Assembly: GCA_963922705.1 (NCBI GenBank)
Contig: CAWUJS010000001.1
Location: 12,084-76,083 of the forward strand
Direction of reading: 5' to 3'
Source of the DNA: TMED27 sp963922705
Lineage (GTDB): Bacteria > Pseudomonadota > Alphaproteobacteria > Micavibrionales > Micavibrionaceae
Length of the DNA: 64,000 nt
Shown here piece by piece: positions 52,424 to 60,382 of the stretch. Position 1 is the stretch's first letter, and the number at the start of each line of letters is the position of its first letter. The notes under the pieces were generated by a model. The model was not told where the DNA came from. It ran no database searches and worked only from the letters and a program-made list of their open reading frames with translations. A program made the translations under genes and the position numbers.

Positions 52424-52629
52424 CATGGCAATTGCATTTGAAATCGTGATTTGTAAAAACCATCGTCATCCCACCCTTTACACCCGTCATCCTGGCGAAA
52501 GCCGGGATCTCTTCGATTTAAGCATGGGATCCCCGCTGTAAACGCGAACAAACCTCCGGTTTGCTTCGCCGCGGGGATGACGGTATTGAGACAAAAATCG
52601 GGCTATTAAATCCAAATGCAATCGCCATG
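52424..52629. mobile_element. MITE-like element with terminal inverted repeats
   Basis: 206 bp. Left end CATGGCAATTGCATTTGAAA; right end, read on the other strand, CATGGCGATTGCATTTGGAT, so the terminal inverted repeats agree at about 18 of 20 positions. The interior carries a GTCATCC/GGATGAC palindrome and a CGAACAAACCTCCGGTTTGC unit. It contains no gene. Related rearranged material lies at 25387-25820. Confidence 0.7.
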
Positions 52630-53058
52630 GCGTTCCGGGTCTTTCGATCGCTCTGAAAACGATGAAGATCGTAAAAAAACGAAAGACAATACGTGGAGCG
52701 AAACACTATAGCAGCAAAGAACCTATGGCACACCGCATGGCATGCTACGCGTAAAATCACAAAATGAAGAGTTTGGAAAATTCGTGTAAGCTATTCCAAT
52801 ATAATGGTCGCACGCAGCGATGAAAAAATAAAAACATACGTTTTTTATAGTCGTTACAGTTAAAATCTGTCTATCCAACCCCTTAAACTAAGGTTTTCAA
52901 CACTTTTTCAAATGCTTTCAATTTTACGCCCAACGAGTCGATAGACAGCGTTTTTTCTATTTTGAAGTATGGTGTGCGAAAATTGGTTTAAAAAGATTCT
53001 GAAAAACTTGACACCCTATATGTTATGAAATACTAAGGGTGTGATTTACGGAGGTAAT
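52630..53058. other. Intergenic region after the MITE-like element
   Basis: About 430 bp with no supported gene. It holds copy A of a ~100 bp direct repeat (52892-52996) and a possible promoter (TTGACA at 53008-53013, TACTAA at 53031-53036) for the unknown gene that follows. Confidence 0.6.
52892..52996. repeat. Direct repeat copy A upstream of the unknown gene at 53059
   Basis: GGTTTTCAACACTTTTTCAA onward to GGTTTAAAAA. Aligns without gaps to 54150-54253 with about 12 differences in 100 positions. Confidence 0.9.
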
Positions 53059-54072
53059 ATGACTGATTTTAATGCTGAACAATATTCAAAAGAAATCACA
53101 GCAGGTTTTTTCGCTGCGCTCAATATTAAATCAACGGAAGTTGCTGCGATATTTTCTTCTGACATTGCTGACCAAAGAGACGCCATAAACGATTGGTATC
53201 AAGGACTTAATCAAAGCTTCAGAGATTTAACAGCATCAGATATAAAAGATGTCTATGAAACTCTAGAATCAAAAATTTTATCGGGTGAAATCGGTGCGGT
53301 TGAGGTTGTTTTTTCTTCAAACGATGACAGTGAACCTGTGCAAGACAAGCACCCCCTTTTAAGAGCCGTTGATTTTGCTGTCCATCAAAAACGCTCCGTT
53401 CAAGCTTATTCATACAAGAGTGTAGATTGGTTTACATTACAAAATAACAGCAAACGCTTTCAAGAATTGGGAGACGAGTATGAGTTTCGAAGTCCAAAAC
53501 CGTTAATAACACATATTTTCGTAGATGCAGAAAATCAAGGTTTTCGCGGTGGAAATCACCCTTCTGTTGAAGAGGCGCTAGCTCAAGCCATTCAATACGA
53601 ACAAGATATTCAAGATAATGCTATTGACCCAAGAGAACTTGCCGCTAGTCCAGATATTTTAAGAACACTTTTTGATAGCGTAGTTGGCGAATACAGAAAT
53701 TTTGGAATGGGCGGCGTTCACGTCGATGTACCCTCTCTAATGAAATGGGAGTCTATTGCCGATGAAGCACTTCACGGCCTAACTTTACCTGAATTGCATT
53801 CAGTGTATAAGCACTTCCAAGGGCAAGAAGGGTATGATGATGTGTGTAGCGTTATCATAGCGGAAATTAGTTCGGTTGGCGGAGCAAATCCTCAATTAAA
53901 GCCGTATCTTGAATTCGGCGGCATGATGAGTGAAACCAGCTGTGATGTTCGCATAAGCCATTTGGTAGGCGGTTCAGGTCGTTTTGTTGCTAATCTTGAG
54001 GAAGCTTTAGAACAAGCTATAGCAGAACAGGAACCCTCCAGCCAAAACGATAGTATACCAGGTGGCCCGTGA
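53059..54072 (+). CDS. Hypothetical protein, 337 residues, in a repeat-bounded cassette
   Basis: Start ATG at 53059 (MTDFNAEQYSKE) with GGAGG 5 nt before it; a GTG at 53041 is a poorer start. An acidic, helical, cytosolic protein with no family recognised. Two similar segments, PSVEEALAQAIQYEQ near residue 180 and NLEEALEQAIAEQE near residue 316, point to an internal duplicated helical motif. The gene lies between copies A and B of a ~100 bp repeat. Codon use is AT-richer than that of the ribosomal genes, compatible with acquired DNA. Confidence 0.7.
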   Translation: MTDFNAEQYSKEITAGFFAALNIKSTEVAAIFSSDIADQRDAINDWYQGLNQSFRDLTASDIKDVYETLESKILSGEIGAVEVVFSSNDDSEPVQDKHPLLRAVDFAVHQKRSVQAYSYKSVDWFTLQNNSKRFQELGDEYEFRSPKPLITHIFVDAENQGFRGGNHPSVEEALAQAIQYEQDIQDNAIDPRELAASPDILRTLFDSVVGEYRNFGMGGVHVDVPSLMKWESIADEALHGLTLPELHSVYKHFQGQEGYDDVCSVIIAEISSVGGANPQLKPYLEFGGMMSETSCDVRISHLVGGSGRFVANLEEALEQAIAEQEPSSQNDSIPGGP

Positions 54073-54149
54073 TAGGATGAGGATTTTGTCTCTGCATCTC
54101 TGTGACAAAAGCCAAAATTTCGGCAGATGCCCCCCCTGAATAATCTGAG

Positions 54150-54253
54150 GGTTTTCAACACTTTTTCAAATGCCTTCAATTTTACGCCCAAGGGGTCGAT
54201 AGATCACGTTTTTTCTATTTTAAAGTATGGTGTGCAAAGTGAGGTTTAAAAAA
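54150..54253. repeat. Direct repeat copy B downstream of the unknown gene at 53059
   Basis: Same as copy A (52892-52996) and in the same orientation. It also lies about 105 bp before the next small gene at 54360, so each gene is preceded by one copy. Confidence 0.9.
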
Positions 54254-54359
54254 TTTCTACCTTAAATTTAATTTTTATAATTCCATTGACATTACGTTAA
54301 TTTATTGTTAAGTTTTTGGAAAATCAATGCCAATCAAATTTATGAAAGGAGAACGTGCT

Positions 54360-54692
54360 ATGAGTACAGAAGAAAACACTACAGTTAGGGGGCGCTCTAA
54401 TGATTTGCCCTTATCTAAAATATTTTGGGGAGCTGATGACCGCATTGTGCAAATAACCTTATCGAATCATTACGGTGGAGAAAATTTAGGTATCTTGAAT
54501 CGTATGTTTGATGTCGCTTGTCGAGACTTCCCAGAGGCAAATTTAGAGTCAGATTCAGTGAGCGCCGTTGCCTTAGGTGGAGATAGAAGGAAACATATGT
54601 GGGGTATCGAATTTAAAGTTCCTGCTGGAACAAAAATTCCCGAAGGGTACGAAGAAATACAATCAGAACCCATTCTTTCTGGTGGTCTATAA
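54360..54692 (+). CDS. Hypothetical protein, 110 residues
   Basis: Start ATG at 54360 with AAAGGAG 8-9 nt upstream; an earlier ATG at 54327 has no such site. Mixed alpha/beta: KIFWGADDRIVQITLSNHYG, RMFDVACRDFPEANLE, then WGIEFKVPAGTKIPEGYEEI. No family recognised. It shares a duplicated leader sequence with the gene upstream (53059-54072), so the two may be co-regulated. Confidence 0.65.
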   Translation: MSTEENTTVRGRSNDLPLSKIFWGADDRIVQITLSNHYGGENLGILNRMFDVACRDFPEANLESDSVSAVALGGDRRKHMWGIEFKVPAGTKIPEGYEEIQSEPILSGGL

Positions 54693-54710
54693 AAATATTT
54701 AGCCGTCTTC

Positions 54711-54842
54711 TTATCTGTAAATCCGATATATGTTTGCTGCGTGACCCTTATTATCAGAGGAATTATGCTCTAGCACTCGACGATCTAAATCGTTTGTAAA
54801 GCCAGTATAAAATTTTTCAGGATTTCCGTCACTCACAACCAT
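54711..54842 (-). pseudogene. GIY-YIG endonuclease fragment
   Basis: The 43-codon minus-strand frame reads NPEKFYTGFTNDLDRRVLEH then NSSDNKGHAANIYRIYR. This is the YIG-containing middle of a GIY-YIG nuclease of the YhbQ-like group (here spelled FYTGFT, with the conserved RR). The N-terminal GIY half and the C-terminal part are missing. The break lies exactly at a palindromic element (54829-54866), so it probably decayed after insertion. Confidence 0.6.
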
Positions 54843-54911
54843 TCGCTACGCTCGTTATGAGTGATGAGAATCTCGTCAATTCCAAGAAAGCAAAGCTTTC
54901 TGAATTGACGG
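54829..54911. repeat. Two palindromic elements between the GIY-YIG fragment and tRNA-Pro
   Basis: 54829-54866 has TCACTCA...TGAGTGA ends. 54874-54911 has CGTCAATTC...GAATTGACG ends with an AAAGCAAAGCTTT core. The first interrupts the nuclease frame. Confidence 0.65.
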
Positions 54912-54912
54912 A

Positions 54913-54989
54913 TGGTCGGAACGAGAGGATTTGAACCTCCGACCCCTTGCACCCCATGCAAGTGCGCTACCAGGCTGCGCCACGTTCCG
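54913..54989 (-). tRNA. tRNA-Pro (anticodon GGG)
   Basis: 77 nt with CCA. Acceptor stem CGGAACG / CGTTCCG, D arm GCGCAGCCTGGTAGCGC, anticodon loop ATGGGGT (GGG), T arm GGAGGTTCAAATCCTC. Confidence 0.95.
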
Positions 54990-55035
54990 ACTAGCCCTAT
55001 TACTTATAGGAAGAGCGTTTGAAAATCAAACTTAT

Positions 55036-55635
55036 TTAAGAGGATATCATCGCCCGCAGCGATTTAAGATCGCCAAGCGTATTCTCCAGTAAAGAGCGCT
55101 GATTTTGTGTCAACCCCGCACGAACAGATTGCGCTTTTTCTCCGGCATCATCCCCGGAATCATCTTCGACAATCGTGGGTTTGGCTTGCTCTGGAGTAAC
55201 CGGCGACGCTTCTATAACGGCTTTTTTGCCTTGCTCTTTTAATAGTTTTTGAACGCCTTTTATCGTATAGCCTTCGGTGTAAAGAAGATGATGAATTCGC
55301 TCTAACAAAGCAAGATCTTCCGGGCGGTAATAACGACGCCCCCCGCCACGCTTTAGCGGGCGCACTTGTGAGAATTTGGTTTCCCAAAAACGCAGCACAT
55401 GCTGCTGAACATCAAGGGCTTCGGCCACCTCACTGATGGTACGAAAAGCTGTTTCAGATTTTCGTGAACGCCGTGAAGAGGAGCGTGCAGCGCGAACAGT
55501 TTCAGTCACATCCTTACCTGATAAAGGACCCTTTACGCGCCCCTCATTGGCAACATAGGATGATGATTCAACAGCGTCACTTTTGCTATTCCAACTGACC
55601 TGTCCAGTAATGGTTTTCGGGTTTTGCTGCTTCAT
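55036..55635 (-). CDS. MerR-family transcriptional regulator adjacent to ihfA
   Basis: 199 residues from the ATG at 55635 (a GTG at 55647 is also open). The winged helix-turn-helix lies near residues 62-130: RTISEVAEALDVQQHVLRFWET, then GGGRRYYRPEDLALLERIHH. The Cys ligands of metal-sensing MerR members are not seen; the tail (from about 140) is a helical dimerisation region. This MerR gene next to ihfA is standard in alphaproteobacteria; its target is unknown. Confidence 0.88.
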   Translation of the reverse strand: MKQQNPKTITGQVSWNSKSDAVESSSYVANEGRVKGPLSGKDVTETVRAARSSSRRSRKSETAFRTISEVAEALDVQQHVLRFWETKFSQVRPLKRGGGRRYYRPEDLALLERIHHLLYTEGYTIKGVQKLLKEQGKKAVIEASPVTPEQAKPTIVEDDSGDDAGEKAQSVRAGLTQNQRSLLENTLGDLKSLRAMISS

Positions 55636-55665
55636 AATTCCTCTCACATTATTCTAGACGTTAGA

Positions 55666-55956
55666 TTAATTGTTAATACGGTCTTTCAAAACATGAGATG
55701 CTTTGAAAACCAGCACTTTACGCGGGCTAATCGGAACCTCTACTCCTGTTTTTGGATTGCGGCCTATGCGCTCGCCTTTTTCACGGATGGAGAAGCTACC
55801 AAAGGATGAAATTTTGACATGCTCTCCAGAAACGAGCGTATCCATCATCTCATCAAGAACAGCCTCAACAAGGTCTGATGATTCATTGCGGGACAGCCCT
55901 ACCTCTTCATAAACAGCTTCTGCCAGATCAGCGCGTGTAATTGTACGGTTTTCCAT
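55666..55956 (-). CDS. ihfA: Integration host factor subunit alpha
   Basis: DNA-bending architectural protein, 96 residues from the ATG at 55956 (MENRTITRADL), preceded by GGAGG. The HU/IHF signature ISSFGSFSIREKGERIGRNPKTG is followed by ISPRKVLVFKASHVLKDRI. The arm motif (NPKTG, then Pro-Arg-Lys) favours IHF alpha over HU. Tight 30 bp gap to the MerR gene after it. Confidence 0.95.
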   Translation of the reverse strand: MENRTITRADLAEAVYEEVGLSRNESSDLVEAVLDEMMDTLVSGEHVKISSFGSFSIREKGERIGRNPKTGVEVPISPRKVLVFKASHVLKDRINN

Positions 55957-56091
55957 ACCTGCCTCCACTAACGTTTTTTGAATGATTTTAAGTTACGTGT
56001 TTTGAGGTGCAGCGTCAATGGGCGGGTTTGCATTACCCCCAAAAAATGATTCATCTTCAACTGCATAGCGGGTTTTGTTAAGAGAGAATGG

Positions 56092-57063
56092 CTAAAACCG
56101 GATCAGTGCCGAACCCCATGTAAGCCCGCCGCCCATGGCTTCTAATAGCAATAATTGCCCCTGTTGAATGCGTCCATCTGCAACAGCTTCATGCAGCGCA
56201 AGCGGGATAGAGGCTGCGGAGGTATTGCCATGATGATCGACAGTGACAATGACTTTTTCCATGGGCATATCCAGCTTTTTCGCCGTTGCCTCTATGATGC
56301 GGATATTCGCCTGATGCGGCACAAGCCAGTCAATCGCAGACGCGCTTACCTTGTTTTCTTTAAGAGCTTCGTTGACCGCATCGGCCATATAGGTCACGGC
56401 ATGCTTAAAAACTTCGCGCCCATGCATAACGATATGCCCCGCCGATCCCGTTGAAGACGGCCCGCCATCTGTATAGAGCAAATCACGCAGGCTACCATTA
56501 GCATAAAGATGCGTCGATAAAATGCCGCGCTCTTTTTGTTGTGCGTCTTGTTGTGCATCCAAAATAACCGCACCTGCGCCGTCTGCAAATAAAACGCAAG
56601 TCGTGCGGTCTTCCCAATCAACAATAGAGGACATTTTTTCCGCGCCGATCACCAAAATACGTTTTGCTTGCCCTGCGGTAATAAAATTATCCGCCGTTGC
56701 CAGAGCATAAATAAACCCCGTACACACGGCCTGCACATCAAAGGCCAAACCGACAGGCAGGCCAAGCGCAGCCTGTACCTTTACCGCTACGGATGGAAAT
56801 GTTTGATCCGGCGTTGTGGTCGCAACAATAACGCCGTCAATTGATGAGGGGTCAATATCCCCGCGCTCTAGAGCATCCCGCGCCGCCGCAATCGCCAGAT
56901 CTGCCGTCGTTTCCTCATCACCGGCTATATGACGGCTTTTGATACCACTGCGCTGTGTGATCCATTCATCGCTGGTATCAACCATCTTTTCCAAATCCGC
57001 ATTGGTTAGAACTTTAGCGGGGAGATAAGCGCCGGTGGAAAGAATAACTGAGCGAATAGACAT
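56092..57063 (-). CDS. fabH: 3-oxoacyl-ACP synthase III
   Basis: Initiates fatty-acid synthesis by condensing acetyl-CoA with malonyl-ACP. 323 residues. The triad is Cys114 (QAVCTGFIYAL), His in WLVPHQANIRI and Asn in DHHGNTSAASI. Start ATG at 57063, 12 bp after plsX. The C-terminus ends GGGLTWGSALIRF, typical of FabH. Confidence 0.97.
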   Translation of the reverse strand: MSIRSVILSTGAYLPAKVLTNADLEKMVDTSDEWITQRSGIKSRHIAGDEETTADLAIAAARDALERGDIDPSSIDGVIVATTTPDQTFPSVAVKVQAALGLPVGLAFDVQAVCTGFIYALATADNFITAGQAKRILVIGAEKMSSIVDWEDRTTCVLFADGAGAVILDAQQDAQQKERGILSTHLYANGSLRDLLYTDGGPSSTGSAGHIVMHGREVFKHAVTYMADAVNEALKENKVSASAIDWLVPHQANIRIIEATAKKLDMPMEKVIVTVDHHGNTSAASIPLALHEAVADGRIQQGQLLLLEAMGGGLTWGSALIRF

Positions 57064-57075
57064 GGGATTTAAAGC

Positions 57076-58116
57076 TTATTGTGAAAGAAATGATTCTTGT
57101 GAAATCAAATTATTAATATCATTGGTAACAGTTTCGACATAGCCATGTCTTGCTAATTCCGCTGCTAAATTAACCGCAGAGGAAAATGCCAGCGGATCGC
57201 ACCCGCCATGGCTCTTGACACACAAACCGTTAAGCCCCAAAAACACCCCTCCATTATAAAGTCTGGGGTCAACTTTGTTTTTTAGCCGTTTCAGGGAAAA
57301 TGAAGCCAGTAAACCGCCCAGCATGGCAAGCGGATCGGATTTAAAGGCAAGCTTCATATTATCGCCGACAAATTTCCCGACACCCTCTGCGGTTTTTAGG
57401 GCAATATTACCCGCATAACCATCACAGACAATAACATCAACATCACCCTTGGTCAGATCGGTTCCTTCAACAAATCCGCAATATTTTCCGGGAAACTCAA
57501 CCTTTGAGAGGATTTTTGCCGCCGCCCTTATGTGATCGGGACCTTTGGAATCCTCTGTCCCGACATTGAGCAATCCTACTTTAGGCTCTTTTAGATCGGA
57601 GCGGTGCGCCCGTGCAAAAACAGATCCTAAAACCGCAAATTGCGCCAGGTTTTCAGCATCCACCAATACATTCGCCCCCAAATCAAGCATAACCATAGGC
57701 TTATTGAGTGTCGGCCAAAGACTGGCAATAGCCGGGCGGTGAATCCCCGGCACCGTTTTCAAGACCATTTTCGCCAGCGCCATCAAAGCGCCGGTATTCC
57801 CCGCAGAAACAACAGCCTGCGCACGACCTTCATGCACGGCCTCAATAGCGAGGCGCATGGATGTGCCTTTGCTGTTTCTTAAAGCGCTAGAAGGCCGCTC
57901 ACCGCTTTTGATGGATAAATCGGTGTGGATAATCTCAGAAACTTTGCGCAAATTATCATACCTAGCCATTGCGTTTTCGATCGCGCTACGGTTGCCAAAA
58001 AACAGAAACCGAAGATCAGATTGCCCTTTTGCACATAAAGCAGCTCCCGGGATAACACTATCAACGCCGTGATCCCCGCCCATAGCATCTAAAGCGATTG
58101 TGAAATGAGAAGACAA
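57076..58116 (-). CDS. plsX: Phosphate acyltransferase PlsX
   Basis: Converts acyl-ACP to acyl-phosphate, the donor for glycerolipid synthesis. 346 residues. TIALDAMGGDHGVDSVIPGA opens the protein; VVSAGNTGALMALAKMVLKT and LLNVGTEDSKG are family features. The start is TTG at 58116, supported by AAGGA 7 nt upstream. It lies between fabH and rpmF as is usual. Confidence 0.96.
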   Translation of the reverse strand: MSSHFTIALDAMGGDHGVDSVIPGAALCAKGQSDLRFLFFGNRSAIENAMARYDNLRKVSEIIHTDLSIKSGERPSSALRNSKGTSMRLAIEAVHEGRAQAVVSAGNTGALMALAKMVLKTVPGIHRPAIASLWPTLNKPMVMLDLGANVLVDAENLAQFAVLGSVFARAHRSDLKEPKVGLLNVGTEDSKGPDHIRAAAKILSKVEFPGKYCGFVEGTDLTKGDVDVIVCDGYAGNIALKTAEGVGKFVGDNMKLAFKSDPLAMLGGLLASFSLKRLKNKVDPRLYNGGVFLGLNGLCVKSHGGCDPLAFSSAVNLAAELARHGYVETVTNDINNLISQESFLSQ

Positions 58117-58214
58117 AAATTAATCCTTACATTTTGATATTTTATCACTTTTACACCAAAAAACCTGCATCACAGAATGCAGGCTTTATAACAATCTCTC
58201 AAGAGATTAATCCT

Positions 58215-58394
58215 TTAGTCACGCGCGTCGATAACCTGACGGCCTTTATATGTGCCGGTTTTAAGGTCAATGTGGTGGCGACGCTTGGCCTCACCGGTGT
58301 TTTGATCTTCAACCCAGTTCTCAGTCTTCAAAGCATCATGCGCACGTCTCATGTTACGCTTGGATGGTGTTGTTTTTCTCTTTGGAACAGCCAT
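58215..58394 (-). CDS. rpmF: 50S ribosomal protein L32
   Basis: 59 residues: MAVPKRKTTPSKRNMRRAHD opens, and HHIDLKTGTYKGRQV follows near the end. The Cys pairs of zinc-binding L32 are absent, so this is the zinc-independent type. An AAGGAT site precedes the ATG. Between DUF177 and plsX, the standard order. Confidence 0.95.
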   Translation of the reverse strand: MAVPKRKTTPSKRNMRRAHDALKTENWVEDQNTGEAKRRHHIDLKTGTYKGRQVIDARD

Positions 58395-58465
58395 TGTTCA
58401 TATCCTTTTTAAAAATTCGTAATGGTTTATAATCGAAATGTGTCATGAGATGCAAGGATTTTTTA

Positions 58466-59050
58466 CTAATCCTCCAGTTTTGCCTTCCAATCCTTCAGTG
58501 CGGCAAAGGGATTATTCTTAAAAGCCTCCGGAACTTTTTGCGGCTCATCATCACCATATTCATAACGCACCCCTTCGGCGTGTGGATAAGGGTTAATCGC
58601 TAAGGATAAATGCTGAGTGACCAACTCACCCAAATCAATTTTCCCATCAATGATCGGCTCCGGGTCTTCATATTCTTCTAATATCGGAGTTTCGCCGCCC
58701 GCTTTGATCTGCTGATCATGTTTGACCTTCGCCAGCGCAATCGCCTGATCAGGATCCGCAAACCATGCCTCGAAATCCTCATCAACTTTTGCATTCACAG
58801 GATCAAGCGTCACCACACAAGACTGTTTTAAAGTCGCACGCACATGACCCGTCACATGTACCACCATGCCCCCCTGCTCACGTTGCAGGATTAAATCAGC
58901 CTTTAGAGTCTCAAAGCTCAAAACACCAAGGCGACGCACGAGATTCTTACGCGCCTCTTTATCAGGCGTGATAGAGAGCCGCAGCTTTTCGCCCGTTACG
59001 TCATCTGCATCGATAAAATGCGACCATTCTGGTGTTAAGGTTTCACTCAT
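58466..59050 (-). CDS. DUF177 (YceD) family protein
   Basis: 194 residues. The family core CVVTLDPVNAKVDEDFEAWF lies near residue 80-100 and DLGELVTQHLSLAINPYPH near 145. In alphaproteobacteria this gene regularly precedes rpmF and is thought to influence ribosome assembly or rRNA. Its start overlaps the stop of the cytochrome chaperone gene by 8 bp. Confidence 0.9.
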   Translation of the reverse strand: MSETLTPEWSHFIDADDVTGEKLRLSITPDKEARKNLVRRLGVLSFETLKADLILQREQGGMVVHVTGHVRATLKQSCVVTLDPVNAKVDEDFEAWFADPDQAIALAKVKHDQQIKAGGETPILEEYEDPEPIIDGKIDLGELVTQHLSLAINPYPHAEGVRYEYGDDEPQKVPEAFKNNPFAALKDWKAKLED

Positions 59051-59576
59051 GGCTTAAAATAAACAACTCTTCCAAATATAAAATATCTTCAAATTCAAGC
59101 CCCGCCAGCCTTGCAATATTCGCATTCATGTAACTCGCAAATTTTTCAACTTCTTGCTGATCCGGCTCCTCAATTGTGCCGTAAAGATTACGGATCAAAG
59201 CAGCCTTTAAATTATCGCTCTCAAGGCTTTGCGTATAATGATGCATGCGCCCGTTAAACGCCTTCATCATTTTTTGCTGATGCTTGGGAATACCGACATC
59301 GCCAACCCCAATCTCGCGCAAAGTTACATGCATATGGTTAAAAATCTGATCGAATAAAGCCTGATTAAACTCAGCCGCTTTTTGCGTATCTTTTGTAAGC
59401 AAAACATGATTGATCATAAATGCATGCGCGACCAGCATATCAAAACGCCCGTCAAACGTGTCCGGCACCCCCATATCGCTGTAAAAACGCGGCTCACGAA
59501 TATGCGCCATCACACGTTCATAGACAGCAAAAGATTCATCGGTGTATGGTTTTTTCTTTTTCAATAAATTCAACAT
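59043..59576 (-). CDS. Ubiquinol-cytochrome c chaperone (CBP3-like)
   Basis: 177 residues from the ATG at 59576 (MLNLLKKKKPYTDES); the 38-residue upstream extension is repeat-derived and rejected. Core segments: SDMGVPDTFDGRFDMLVAHAF near 50, then MHVTLREIGVGDVGIPKHQQKMMKAFNGRMHHY. The family helps assemble cytochrome bc1. Overlaps DUF177 by 8 bp. No bc1 genes are in this window. Confidence 0.9.
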   Translation of the reverse strand: MLNLLKKKKPYTDESFAVYERVMAHIREPRFYSDMGVPDTFDGRFDMLVAHAFMINHVLLTKDTQKAAEFNQALFDQIFNHMHVTLREIGVGDVGIPKHQQKMMKAFNGRMHHYTQSLESDNLKAALIRNLYGTIEEPDQQEVEKFASYMNANIARLAGLEFEDILYLEELFILSHE

Positions 59577-59582
59577 ATTTAT

Positions 59583-59675
59583 TCTTAAACCACAGAAAAC
59601 CACGAATGGACACAGATTTTTTTCTGTGCCAACATGATTATTCGCGTTTATTTGTGTTAATTTGTGGTAAATAAA
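59583..59675. repeat. Inverted-repeat element of the ACCACAG...TGTGGT type
   Basis: Left TAAACCACAGAAAACCACGA, right TTAATTTGTGGTAAATAA. It fills the divergent gap between the bc1 chaperone and bamE. Related to 7316-7420. Confidence 0.6.
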
Positions 59676-59680
59676 AAAGT

Positions 59681-60142
59681 ATGAAAACATTAATCATCCT
59701 AACAACAACATTATTCGCTATAGCGGCATGCACGCCAGTTGTTTCACAGCGCGGGAACTTGCTCGAAGATTACCAAGTCGCTGAAGTCGTGACAGGCGAA
59801 TCCAAACGCTCAGATGTTTTGCGTAATCTTGGCTCCCCCACCAGCAAATCAACCTTTGATCCGAATGTCTGGTACTATATCGGGCATGAAACCGAAAAAC
59901 GCGGCATTTTCGACGCCGAAGTCACAAAAGAACGCATCTTCCTTGTTGCCTTTGACGATGAAGGCACGCTCGAGGCCATTGAGGAAATTAACCGCGAGCG
60001 CCTTAATATCCCCTATGTGCGGGATAAAACCAAAACTCATGGTAATGAGCGCACATTGGCGCAAGAATTCCTCGGCAATCTCGGCAAGTTTAATCCGCCT
60101 GTCGGCAGTGATTCCGCAACCACCACAGCAGGTGGTATATGA
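59681..60142 (+). CDS. bamE: Outer-membrane assembly lipoprotein BamE (SmpA/OmlA)
   Basis: 153 residues. Lipobox AIAACTP (Cys17). The BamE fold segment spans about residues 30-105: LEDYQVAEVVTGESKRSDVLRNLGSP, WYYIGHET and VAFDDEGTLEAIE. Long C-terminal tail rich in Gly and Pro. Divergent from the bc1 chaperone, the usual alphaproteobacterial neighbourhood. Confidence 0.92.
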   Translation: MKTLIILTTTLFAIAACTPVVSQRGNLLEDYQVAEVVTGESKRSDVLRNLGSPTSKSTFDPNVWYYIGHETEKRGIFDAEVTKERIFLVAFDDEGTLEAIEEINRERLNIPYVRDKTKTHGNERTLAQEFLGNLGKFNPPVGSDSATTTAGGI

Positions 60143-60382
60143 AGTTGACATATGTATTTTTGTAGAAAATAAAACTTATACTGAAAAAAAACTTTCGAAA
60201 TAGACAGCTTGCCGGACCTCATTAATAAGTTTATAGAAGAGCATCTGCCAGGATTTGAACTGGCTCAAATAGAGTTTCACTACAAGCAACAAGCAGAGCG
60301 GAGAGTGGTGGCGAAAAGCCAAGTCTATAAATAATGCATAGCAGACAGCAAAACCGGTGAGATACAATGACTGTCTTTGCGA
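60143..60382. other. Gap between bamE and hppA
   Basis: 240 bp with no confidently supported gene. A 41-codon frame with a TTG start (60209-60334) is open but has no ribosome site; see rejected items. Confidence 0.5.

Noticed and set aside
52518..52760. 80-codon minus-strand frame after rpsI
   Set aside because: It overlaps the MITE-like palindrome and has no ribosome site or recognisable domain.
52892..54253. Integron attC sites as an explanation for the ~100 bp repeat
   Set aside because: A GCCCAAC core-like heptamer exists in copy A, but it is changed in copy B and the paired second core site with opposite symmetry is missing.
59577..59690. 38-residue extension of the bc1 chaperone
   Set aside because: Encoded by the ACCACAG inverted-repeat element; the ATG at 59576 gives the family length.
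60209..60334. 41-codon frame with TTG start between bamE and hppA (PDLINKFIEEHLPGFELAQI)
   Set aside because: Amino acid composition is plausible, but there is no ribosome site, no recognised family and no ATG. It could be a gene remnant.
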